Made by a program: the position numbers and the translations under genes
Shown: in pieces, positions 54,667-64,000 of the stretch
How the letters are laid out: every line of letters begins with the position of its first letter
How positions within the stretch are numbered: position 1 is the first letter of the stretch
Notes under the pieces: generated by a model
Database searches by the model: none
What the model was told of the DNA's origin: nothing
Seen by the model: the letters and a program-made list of their open reading frames with translations, nothing else
NCBI GenBank assembly: GCA_013368315.1
Contig: JAACJM010000067.1
Location: 186,001 to 250,000 of the forward strand
Direction of reading: 5' to 3'
DNA length: 64,000 bases
Source of the DNA: Tetrapyrgos nigripes
Taxonomy: Eukaryota > Basidiomycota > Agaricomycetes > Agaricales > Campanellaceae

Positions 54667-57600
54667 CCTGTATACAGTGGCAGGTACGAGTCCTCATCTC
54701 ATTGCACAAAATGCAATAGACTCTGAAGAGGTAGATGTGGGTGTCATGAACCCTCAAGCCAGGCTAAACCTCTCTGCACCAAATCAGCTTGTCGATGAGG
54801 GGAGAATGCCCCAGGAGGAGTCTGGAACCTAGGGGTGGCTTCAGCAAGAGTGACACTACTCACCCACAAACCCTGAGCCTACAAGACCAAAGACCCAAGC
54901 TGCTGGCAGATCAATCTACATGCCTGTATGGCAACTGAGATGACAGCAAAGACCTAATGGATGGTGAATGTAAAACAAGAATTCCTATAAAAGATACAAG
55001 ACAACTGTGACTCCTAAGAGAGTCGTCTGACTGGATTCGCCATGCACAAGTATAGTGCACACCTCCAAGCTTCGAAATGCAGAACAAGCAACAAGAATGA
55101 GAGGACAACAACAACAAGATCAATTCTGAGGCTTGAGTACAGAAGAACACTACCTATATACTAGTAGTGAAACCACCTCCTGTATCAAGACTCCACAACT
55201 AACTCCAGTGCTCCTGTAACTAATATACTAACAATTGTGAGTCCCAAACAGTAAATAGAATAAACGAATCAAATGTTAGACAATGAATATAAATGTGGAG
55301 CAATGGGCAGAATAGACAACTGACATAATAAATGAAATGGAAATGGAATAGGGTGGGGGCACACATAGGTATAATTGAAAAATCCTCTGAGGGTTTCTGG
55401 GCTTAAGCAGTGAATGATGTAAGAGTGATGGAAATGGAAATATGAAGGAATGTATGAGTATGGCATGTGCTGAAGGTGGCTGAGACGAAGGTTTCTGACA
55501 GTGGGCCATGGACTGGTCACTGGTCACTGGTTCGTTGCTTGATAAAAGTTGATGGAGAATTTGTGGAGAAGCTTGGTGCTGAGTCTGCTGAGCTGACAGA
55601 ATAGGATATATTTTCCTGGGATACAAAAAATGTGGCCATTTGAGCTCACAATAAGACTTGTCCTATAAATAGGACTTGTAATGGATCTAACCAAGACTCC
55701 ATATTTTTGACAGAGAAGAACCTGCTGGATGTGAAGCTATCTGTAAGAAACTGAGAAAGAGTAGTTGAATGAGAAAGATGAATTATAATTTAGGGTGCAT
55801 ATACTTATGAGCTCTCTGCATTCTCGTAGATCTCTCATTGACACATCACTGATATCCTGGTGTCCTGGGGAACCAAGAGACACATTGCAAGCTTCACACT
55901 CTTGAATGAAGGTAGTCCCCTCAATGGAAATCCAACTTGAATAGCGGCTGATGTCAAGATATTGAGGATGTTCCTCTGTACACAAGTTGGAGTGAAAAAC
56001 CTGGAAACTGTAGTCATTAAATTAATTTCCTGCATGAAGAGAAGATACTGACTGTTGCATGATAACATTTGACAAATGAAAGAGGAAGCTCCGAAATGTC
56101 CATCAAAAGCTTAACTGACAGCAACTCATGTTTGCAGTATAAGTTAAGCTCAGAGGCAAGCTATGCTTGCTGCATGCAAGGTGCCCATTTCTATGGCCAT
56201 TATGTCTTGAAGATTGAGCTCAGTAGGTAAGTGCCCAGTGCACTTCCAAGAGAAAGACTTTGGTTTGAATTTGATATCTTCTGCAGGAGAAAATGAGCAA
56301 GGCAGTGTGAAGGGGGCCTTGTGTTAGCAGAATGCACCAATAAATGCTATGCATTGTCTTGCTGAGGACCTGAAGGAGCAGGCAAATGGCAGGATGGCAG
56401 TGAGCTTACACTATTCTCAGATTTGGGATGACAGACCTTACACTATTTACAGCACATAGCTGAGGTAGGTAGCTTACACTAACACTATTCTGGTCATTCC
56501 TCATTTCTGAGACCAAGGCAAGGGGTACCCAGAACCTTATTACCTGATATCACCTGGGGGGAGGGGAGGGGATGTAGGGGTCCTTATGACACAAAATGCC
56601 ATACTAGGTAATAAGTACCTGGATGGCCTGTTAAAGCCTTCCTTTCAGTCTAGCACTTGTTAAAAATGTGAAATGAAGTCAAAAACAGTGACCAGGCTCA
56701 TTCTGTCAGCCGAGAAACCAAATATGTAAGGAGAGCCAGACCATTCCATTGTTACCATGTGACTTGTTACACTCCATGACAGAACAAAAACAGCATGCAT
56801 ACATGATATCTATCACATAAATACTGTTAATGGGGTAGATATCAGTGAAAACTATAAGAGACTGTAGATGGGTGGCCATGGGTTGATGAAAGGGCAGATC
56901 TTATGTAATTATTGCTTACACATCACCTTCCCTTTATGGCAGGAGAGGGAGAGGGGGGGGGGGGTCAGGCCTTATGACCAAAAATGAAGGTGATGTTGGG
57001 CAATAAGAAAGTGGATACCCCTTGGGCCAAGGCAATGACACAAACAACAACAATACCTCGATCTAGCCCTGACCATTGAGTCGGACAATGTTGGCACTTC
57101 CCAATGCATTGAGCTCCACCAGAGTTCATGGGCCAGTGTTGTTTAGGGCAAGTTTAGGGCAGTGATCATACTGGTCCAATTGCTGCCCAGGGGTTTCAGA
57201 GTTTGAACTTTTTTTTTTTTTGATCAAACCATTATTTGTGCAAAGCGCAATAAACCTGGAAACTATATATAGTAGTAATATGATTTGATTCACAGATGTT
57301 ACAGCTATTCCCAAAATTCATGACACTTGCCAGATTGATCAAGCCATCAGAAAATAAAATGAAAAAAAGACTTTGTTGTTCTTGTGGCCTTGGACTACTC
57401 CAAGGGGGTACAGATATTGTGGACTGGTACACTCCAGTGGTTGGTCAGTCGAGGGTTAAGGGTTGCTAAAAAAATTTTGAAGGTCAACATTTTACTATGT
57501 TTAGAGACCAGTGGGACTGGTGGAGCGAGCCTGAGAAGGTTCTGGCAAGCAATTGTTGCCCATTGTAGGCTGTTTTATTGTTTTACGCAAGATCCACCAC

Positions 57601-57675
57601 CCAAATGAGACTTTTTTTGGAACAATGGCCTACATTCCATAAATAAGATAACAACCAAAGGTACACCAGCATTCT
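54667..57675. other. Gene-poor A/T-rich region
   Basis: About 3 kb without a supportable gene. Only short frames are open. Homopolymer and G-rich runs occur at 56554-56575 and 56941-56966 (a G run within AGGAGAGGGAGAGGG), and a T run at 57209-57221. Confidence 0.45.
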
Positions 57676-57984
57676 TCATAAACCTCTCTCAATCCAGCTC
57701 GAACACTGAGCAGAAAGATTGATTGATTCTGACAGAGGGGTAGACCCAATGCTTTTTGAATCAAGAACCAAACTTTTGATTGAGTTGTCAAAAGCCTTTG
57801 ACTGACCATCACTCAGAAACTGACCACTGTACTCAATACTTACCACCAACAACCCTAAATTGCTACTTGCCAATGATTCCAATGTTGTCATTGGTATTTC
57901 CAAAACACTTGGGGAAACAGGAAACAATGATACATGTAACTCGCACCTTACTGGTGCAATGGGACCTGTTGAAGTCCAGATCAC
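57676..57984 (-). other. Unassigned 102-codon open frame
   Basis: Hydrophobic/Ser-rich frame (CELHVSLFPVSPSVLEIPMT). No family recognised. It borders the foldback cluster and could be part of the same element. Confidence 0.2.
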
Positions 57985-58128
57985 TTTTTGTGGGGAGTGG
58001 GAAGGCTACAGTGGTGATTTGATGAACTTGTTTTTAGTTACACCTTGTTGGTTGTTCCTTACAGATTTAATTACTGACATTATTCATTCTCTGATTAAGT
58101 TTCCTTACACTGTGGCTAATGAGGATTT

Positions 58129-58184
58129 ACTGGCGCTGATGGTAGCAGGCTTTGCCGCCCCGCAGGGGCCGGTCTTGTGCTAGT
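58129..58184. repeat. GC-rich structured repeat, copy 1
   Basis: Outer arms ACTGGCGC (58129-58136) and GTGCTAGT (58177-58184) can pair with two G-U wobbles in the plus-strand RNA; the inner stretch GCCGCCCCGCAGGGGCC folds as a CCCC/GGGG hairpin. Copy 2 and copy 3 lie in the opposite orientation. Confidence 0.6.
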
Positions 58185-58304
58185 TATATTGGAAGGTGTC
58201 ATAGATTGTGCGAAGACAATGATTAGATAATTAAATTACATAAGATTATTACTATATTTGGTAGGTATGGTCGGTCAGTCGGGCCCTAGGGGTCCTTAAA
58301 AATA

Positions 58305-58360
58305 ACTGGCACAAGGCTGGCCCCTGCAGGGTGGCAAAGCCCGCTACCATCGGTGCCAGT
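58305..58360. repeat. GC-rich structured repeat, copy 2
   Basis: Outer arms ACTGGCAC (58305-58312) and GTGCCAGT (58353-58360) are perfectly complementary. Inner hairpins CCCTGCAGGG and GGCAAAGCC. Opposite orientation to copy 1. Confidence 0.6.
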
Positions 58361-58537
58361 GAATCCTCATTAGCCACAGTGTAAGGAATTTTAATCAGAG
58401 AATAAATAATGTCGGTAATTAAATCTGTAAGGAACGACCAACAAGGTGTAACTAAAAACAAATTCATCAAATCACCAATGTATGTAAGTTTGCACAGAGA
58501 TCTCTGGAAATATGCAATGCCACCCAAGATGCCGGGT

Positions 58538-58654
58538 GTTCAGCGTGGGACAATGCACGCCCAAAAAGGAAAGCACCACGTGATGCGCACAGCATTGGCA
58601 TGAAATCGACCACATTTGGGAGGTAAAACCCACTACCTATATGGTAGCGGGAAT
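58538..58654. repeat. 117-bp direct repeat, copy 1
   Basis: Starts GTTCAGCGTGGGACAATGCA and ends with the hairpin CCCACTACC-TATAT-GGTAGCGGG. About 90 percent identical to 59020-59136. It abuts structured repeat copy 3. Confidence 0.75.
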
Positions 58655-58712
58655 AACTGGCGCAGGGCTGGCCCCTGTGGGGCGGCAAAGCCTGCTACCA
58701 TTCGCGCCGGTT
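58655..58712. repeat. GC-rich structured repeat, copy 3
   Basis: Arms AACTGGCGC (58655-58663) and GCGCCGGTT (58704-58712) pair with one G-U; inner hairpins CCCC-TGT-GGGG and GGCAAAGCC. Same orientation as copy 2. Confidence 0.6.
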
Positions 58713-59019
58713 AACTGCAGCCACTTGAACTAAACATTTGCATATATGTAAACCACCACAGGGGTGTCAGGTAACCCAACTCAAGTGTAAGGATATGAAC
58801 AAGTCATCCTAAAAAGGGGAACAGAACAGCACGGACACAAAAAAAAAAAAGAGAAGGGTTCACTGCAGGATTGGAAGTAATACAGATGTTCGAAACGCGT
58901 CTGATAGTTGATGTACAGCTCTCAAAACGGCAGAGAGGATTGAGGGGAGCGCAATAAGTCCCAAATAGGAAAGGGATTCGTGACAAGCGCTTCTTTGTTG
59001 CAAAACAAGCTTACCAGGG
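58713..59019. other. Spacer between the direct repeats
   Basis: No gene. Contains an A-run at 58839-58850. Confidence 0.4.
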
Positions 59020-59136
59020 GTTCAGCGTGGGACAACGCACTCCCAAAAAGGAAAACAGCACGTGATGCGCGCAGCATTGGCATGAAATCGACCGCATTTG
59101 GGAGATAAAACCCACTACCTATACGGTAGCGGGAAT
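59020..59136. repeat. 117-bp direct repeat, copy 2
   Basis: Same ends as 58538-58654, including the terminal hairpin CCCACTACC-TATAC-GGTAGCGGG, but here it is followed by A/T-rich DNA instead of the GC-rich structured repeat. Confidence 0.75.
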
Positions 59137-59635
59137 TTTTTCAACATAGTGTAATCAATAAAAATTTTTGTACCCCCTTGGACTACTCTGGATTGGGTCT
59201 TGCTCCAATCCCTTGCCATGTATGGACCGCTACCTTCTTTTGTGGGAGGAGCACAGCTAAACAATGTTATGAAGTCCAACGAAAAACCACGAAGTTTTTC
59301 TTTTTCTGAATACTTCCGCGGAGCGGCAAGCTCAAGTGTCATGAATTATGCAAATAGCTAAGTTAGTAGTGTACTTGGAGGAGAGTAGATTTTGTGTGGT
59401 TCAATGTTGACTAGATGTGCCTGGTTGAACAGCATTGGTTTGCGCGACTAAACCACAAAGTCCACTTGCACTCCACCGACACTCCACTCTACTGCATGCC
59501 CTCCAGGCTGCATTATACAAGATTGTCTAATATTCTGCTACACCCTTACGACTCGGATATCCGATTTAGTATACATGGAATGACAGAAATGTTCATCTAC
59601 TCTCTACATTAAAATGCCCAATAGAGAAAGTGACA
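59137..59635. other. 3' flank of TPP-2
   Basis: No coding sequence recognised. The TPP-2 polyadenylation region should be near 59560-59635. Confidence 0.4.
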
Positions 59636-61681
59636 TCAAAGACCAGCAGCGCTCAACAATGCTGCAAAGTTGGGAGAACCAAGACCAGTAACAGGATCCC
59701 ATCCAGAACGAGCTGGGAATCCGTTAGTACCACAGCCTGGATTAGAGCCGCTGGTGATGTCGAAGAAGGCCTGAGGGTTGGCGTACAAGCTAAATCGGAA
59801 GATTAGCGGCTACATATAAATAGAACACAGATAAGCAACTCACAACGGGTTCAAGAATCCAAGCACAGGCTTTCCAGCAGCAATCAAACGGTCGTTAATC
59901 AAGGAAAATAACACTAGCAAAGATGGGACTAGAGCAAGAAGTTCCTGCAACGAGTCCCGTACGTCCGCTACTGACAATCTCGACGTTTTCACCTTGAGCG
60001 GCAACATCGGGGAATCCACGTCCGTTGGCATTGAATTTACCAGAGTTGGTGCTACCGAGAGCGTTGAGGTAGGTGGTGACGACGCTAGATTGGTAGTCGG
60101 GTCGGCTGAAAACGTTGGAGAAACCACCCGTGCTGAGGTCGGCGGCAACTTCGTCGACTCCTTGGGTAGCACCAACGGACGTTATGGATGGACAACCACC
60201 GGGGAAAGTGGGGACAAAGTTGGTGCAAGATTGGGATTGGGATCCACTGACACCTCCGTCGCCGGAAGAGAATAGTAGGGAGACCCCACGAGCTCCGAGG
60301 GTCGTGTAACCATTGCACATACGGCTGAGAAGAGGTTGAGCTGAGCGCTACTATGCGCAAGATTGATAATTACTTACGTGGCTAAAGTAGACCCGAGATC
60401 TCCTTCGTTGAAACCGTAACTGGTAGTCAAAACCTGGAGTCGACAATGATATCAGTGAGTAAAAAACAGCTTGTGGAAAATAGAAACTGACTTGAGGGGG
60501 TGCAGGCTCTGCGTTCAAAGTGTCAATGATATCGATGAATCCAGAAACACCATCCGAGTTGTTTTCTCCAACAGAGATGAATACGGTTGGGACACCAGTG
60601 GCGAGACCAACAGTGTACTGGATGTCAAGGTTCTGATAACCATGACCACAAAATAATGAGAATGACACGATGGAATCAAAAGCCAGACTACTTATACACA
60701 CCGCTTCAATACCAGCCGAATTAGCACCCTGAGGGTTGACACCACCGTCGATACTTTGCAAGGTGAAAGTGGTTGCTGAGGACATGTCGGGCCTCAAGGC
60801 AGTCAGGAAAGTTCTCAAATCCGCAGTCTATCAACCAAGAATGTCATTTTTTGCGAAAGCAGAAGAATGCACTCAGACGCACCTGAGCCCATTGATTGAT
60901 AAAGCCAGAAACACCCAGTATATTGCTTGATTGAATCGCTGGAGTGGCAGGAATACCGTAGAGAGACTGGAGACAAGCGGGAGTGACGACGGAATTGCAA
61001 GAGGAAGGAGCGCCGAGAGCCCTTTCAGTAACGTTGGCGGTACCGGCGACAGGCGCTGACATGACTGGGGTCTTGACAAGAGGTTTGATGAAAGCAGTCG
61101 TTGGGTGGACCAAATCGACGTGCTGCATGAGGTCCTGGGGAATAGAGTATTGCAGGGTACGAACGAGGCGGTCTCCGGTCTCGATGTGAACGAAATCCTC
61201 AAAGTTTGTATCGAGAAGTTCGTCTGCTTTAAAAACAGGTATGCTGAAGGAAATCCAGTCGTTAAATGCACCAGAGGGGGTAATATCCGTGACGCCATTC
61301 TCCTGCAGCCATTGTGTCACAGCGTTGACAGACTCCTCTGTCGGACCTGCAAAGGAAGTTACCTATTAAAATAATGAATGTTATACGGCAGTAAATGAAA
61401 TTCGATTTGGCACTCACCTCTTCCAGACTCAAATGTTGACCGTACAAGGAGCTGCCTGGTGTGGAAACACCGTAGAGAGCCTTCTCAAGACCTTGCATAT
61501 CTTTCTGCTTGAGAGCGACGCGGAGATTGAGTGTGGTCTCCGCATCAGGCTTGCCAGCCCTCGCAAACGATCCCGGTACTTTACGTTGCTCTGCGACTGC
61601 CATTGCCCTACGGGTTGGGGTGGCCGTTACAGAGGCAAACGCAGCGGAAGCGAGAGCAGCGAACGAAAGGATGTGCACCAT
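59636..61681 (-). pseudogene. Sedolisin (S53) protease, second copy TPP-2, with a frameshift
   Basis: Paralogue of TPP-1 in inverted orientation. Start at 61681; first exon 61418-61681 has the same length (264 nt) and signal peptide (LSFAALASAAFASVTATPT). Intron positions match TPP-1. The catalytic set is encoded: Glu and Asp (GIEANLDIQY), Asp (SSGDGG), Ser (AGTSCSSP). Just past the catalytic Ser the reading ASVI is followed by one extra base in a run at 59905-59908; TPP-1 reads GTTATTGCGCTGATC there while TPP-2 has one base more. The original frame meets a stop (VIFLD) and the C-terminal ~85 residues, including the Ca2+ site, continue in the next frame. Either a pseudogene or a sequencing error in a homopolymer. 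The secreted acid peptidase function would be lost if real. Confidence 0.85.
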
Positions 61682-62903
61682 GATTCCAGGCAGCTGTTGT
61701 GAGTCGACCTGAAGTGATGATTGCTGGAAACTCTCATATAGGTTTTATAGTGTGTCCCCTTATCGGCCGTGGGGATATCGTAGCAGGTGGTAGGCCATGG
61801 ATCAGCAAGTGGGTGTGAATCTTAAACATATGCGTCGTAAAGTAAAAGATAGAGGAAGCATGCGAGCAATGAAACGGATCAAAGCCGAATATCGGGAGTG
61901 CCGCCGGTAGTCATCAGCTCAGCTGTGCATGATTTATTGTAAGCTTCGTCGCTGGTAGATAGCCCTATGAGACAATCCCTAATATTACTGATTGTCGGGG
62001 TCGATATTGACTGTACTGCGCACTTTGAACCATCTCGAAAGGAATGCGACCACCATGTTGATGTGAAGAAGCGAGTAGTACGAGAAAATTGTCCACATAT
62101 GACGGAAGGAAAAGTAAACCAACTTGAAGAATAGACTCGTCCATGATGCATGATGTGAGACATGGCAGACGCTGGTCTTGGCAAAATTCGCATGACTAGT
62201 TTGTGGGGAAGGGTAGCAGAACCATAAGTTAAACCATCATGGATAATCTTCGCAATGGGGTAAATACTAGAAAACTCACCTGGTAAAGTGACGAGGCTGG
62301 CAGTCTGGGTCCAGCAATCACGGTCGCTTAGCGCTCAGACACTTCACCTTCATCCAGAAAACCATGGAGAATCCGAACATTTTCCTCCAGGAAGAACAGA
62401 CGCGCGACGCACTCGATGGTTCACAGCTCTGGATTACCGGCTCTCGTCCAACACTCGCCCAGACCACGCGTAGTAGTGTATGCATGATAAGCACGGTATC
62501 TGAAGTCGCAATCGCAGAGGGGAATGGCAAAAAACACGGTGGTTATTCACAAAGACGGCTTTCGACCACCGTCTTTGAGATCATTTTCCTCGTTGCTCGT
62601 CGCAAACCCCACGAAAATCATGCAGGCTCGGATGCATATGATGAGTGCTGACTGATTGAGATAGAAAGTACCATGTGAGTAGCATATCGCAGTGTGCGTG
62701 TTTCTGCAACATAGAGGACGAAAATGTGTTCAGGCACAACGATGTCCAGCTCCGAGGATTGTTTGATTGGGGAGGACCAGACAAACATAAGCACTGCCGC
62801 TCAGCGCTCATTAATCGCTCATTACTCAGTCTGCATTCTGAACCACATATTTCCAGCATGCACTACATACTACTCTACAGCTATTCTATCATGTTACAGC
62901 CTG
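61682..62903. other. Intergenic between TPP-2 and GLOX-E, with an unassigned coding-like segment
   Basis: Corresponds in position to the GLOX-D/TPP-1 spacer. Around 62335-62430 (-) one frame reads TIECVARLFFLEENVRILHG, which looks protein-like and ends near a GTGAGT donor at about 62277, but I recognise no family and no continuation. Otherwise nothing supported. Confidence 0.4.
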
Positions 62904-64000
62904 CTACTTTCTCAACGGGATAGGAACACCTTCATCAGGGAGCGGAGGTGTACCTCCCGACCCTACCATAACCTGTATTCCCTTGCTCGTCACGTCATCG
63001 ACAGTAAGGTAGAGCCAAGCTAAACGCAAACGCGGTAAATCAGCACTACGGGTCCACCATTGGATAATAAAATGATAAAATAAGTCGACAACAGACATAC
63101 CTGGACCAGGCGGGTAAACCCTATTATTCGGCGGGGAAACAAGCTCTAAAGTCTTCTGATCCTCAGAGAGCGTGGCTTCTAAAAAGACTAGACGAGAACT
63201 CGAGTGGAAGGCATGTGTAGAAAATCCAAGGTCCATGAGGGAAACTACACAGAGAAAGAGATAGACAGAGACCAATGATTGCTTGTTTGAAGCGACGGAC
63301 GTGTAATTAGGTTCAGTCATACCTTTAATAGACGACGCATTGAGCCCTTCTGGAATATTGACGTCAACAGTAAACCTCTCGTTGAACCCAATCTTCTTTT
63401 GAGCGCTGCTCAAGGATGGACGAGGGACGGTCATATATGGCGGGTTGAGGTATTCGACACGGAATTCGCTGCAACGAGACAACGTCAGTTAGACGAGAGA
63501 AGTTGCTGTTAGTATGACAATCATGACAGACCTAGGGAACTTGTCATCAAGGTGAACACCTCGTCCAGGATTAGAACCGGCGATAAAGATATTGCTAAAG
63601 TATCATAATACATTAGCCATGAAACATATCCATAGAGAGATGAACATATACCCTCCTGGCAGCAAAGAAACGCTACTATGATACAGACGCGCAATGTCCG
63701 TAGTGGGCAATCCTTCCCTGTCAAACCGATTTCCAAGGGGTGCTGCAGGGTCGTACAACACCGGAGTCAATCTGAAAAGCAACCCGGACTGTCAGTTCGG
63801 TGTGCAGACAGACAACATGAAGGAAAGAAAGAAAAGATAAAGGATAGGAAAGAGAAAAAGAGAAAAAGAGAAAAAGAGAGAAGAGAAGAACGACTCACGC
63901 AGCATTATCTGCATTCGACTGTCCGACCGGATCCCTCACCGTTGCAATCGCAGCAAACCCAGTCTCAGCCCCATTAATTACAAGCACCTTCCCATTAGGC
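62904..64000 (-). CDS. Glyoxal oxidase copy E, 3' portion (runs off the window)
   Basis: Exons seen on the minus strand: 63899->64000 (partial exon 4), 63652-63771, 63532-63594, 63323-63468, 63101-63244, 62904-63019. Exon lengths from exon 5 onward (120, 63, 146, 144, 116) equal those of copies A-C, though introns are longer (57-127 nt) and unrelated in sequence. The Tyr-His copper ligands (ARLYHSS) and C-terminal His (FSTHAFHSS) are encoded. Terminal residues [11 protein letters not shown] match the family. No lesion in the visible part; the N-terminal half, with the Cys-Tyr cofactor, is outside the window. Secreted H2O2-producing aldehyde oxidase. It lies upstream of TPP-2 in the same relation as GLOX-D to TPP-1. 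Confidence 0.92.

Larger units (their letters stand above)
58014..58480. repeat. Imperfect inverted repeat, ~170-bp arms
   Basis: 58014-58184 (+) and 58303-58480 (as its reverse complement) share TTGATGAACTTGTTTTTAGT to the GC-rich end GCAGGGGCC, separated by ~120 bp. The arms differ by scattered substitutions. Both arms keep an open frame (GDLMNLFLVTPCW), but this may be coincidence. Likely a foldback element or two head-to-head copies of one repeat. Confidence 0.75.

Noticed and set aside
54284..54832. 182-codon plus-strand frame
   Set aside because: Overlaps the minus-strand frame base for base; neither has homology I can name. I listed only the minus-strand one, at low confidence.
58151..58184. 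Possible Helitron 3' end (GC-rich hairpin followed by CTAG then T)
   Set aside because: Copies 2 and 3 end in CCAG, not CTRR, and pairing extends beyond the supposed terminus. No Rep/helicase sequence or TC 5' end is seen.
1..64000. tRNA, rRNA or CRISPR arrays
   Set aside because: No tRNA A/B box pair with a cloverleaf, no rRNA sequence and no regularly spaced short repeats were found by eye; CRISPR is not expected in a fungal genome.

Overview
The window is a piece of a filamentous basidiomycete genome, most likely an Agaricomycete (mushroom-forming, probably wood- or litter-decaying). Evidence: many short GT-AG introns of about 50-65 nt, tandem glyoxal oxidases (copper radical oxidases that supply H2O2 for lignocellulose decay), secreted sedolisin peptidases, a NACHT-WD40 NLR with near-identical WD40 repeats, and orthologues of conserved eukaryotic genes (NAA15, PDS5). 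No species is claimed.

Layout. 0-1 kb: remnant of a HAD-family phosphatase. 1-18.3 kb: four glyoxal oxidase genes in direct tandem (A, B, C, D; all + strand, nine exons each). A, B and C sit in recently duplicated units that include about 1 kb of upstream DNA. Copy A carries a 970 bp hAT-type element in intron 1 and a 1-nt frameshift; B, C and D look intact. Decayed F-box-like remnants and a stray 3' end of a transporter gene lie between A and B. 19.3-21.4 kb: intact sedolisin gene (TPP-1). 21.7-30.1 kb: core block, NAA15 (-) and PDS5 (+), divergent with only 89 bp between start codons. 30.1-31.1 kb: 3' remnant of a cation diffusion facilitator.

31.4-37 kb: an A/T-rich insert-like region with a large NACHT-WD40 NLR that has in-frame stops and a frameshift, preceded by about 130 bp tandem repeats. 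37-51 kb: mostly gene-poor, repeat-rich DNA with a near-identical copy of the PDS5 3' end (44.8-45.7 kb), an MFS monocarboxylate-type transporter (46.2-48.1 kb, -), the truncated start of a second MFS gene and part of a membrane protein. 51.4-53.7 kb: decayed Cys/His-rich gene. 54-59.6 kb: little recognisable coding sequence, but a cluster of GC-rich foldback repeats at 58-59.1 kb. 59.6-64 kb: a second sedolisin (TPP-2, frameshifted) and a fifth glyoxal oxidase (E, partial), both on the minus strand. They mirror the D plus TPP-1 pair, so the window is bounded by an inverted GLOX-sedolisin duplication.

Functionally, the secreted oxidases (H2O2 production) and secreted acid peptidases (nutrient release) form an extracellular degradation cluster at both ends. 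The middle is two housekeeping genes plus an accessory, repeat-driven region. Exon coordinates for the GLOX and TPP-1 models come from reading splice sites by eye and checking reading-frame sums; other multi-exon genes are given as spans.
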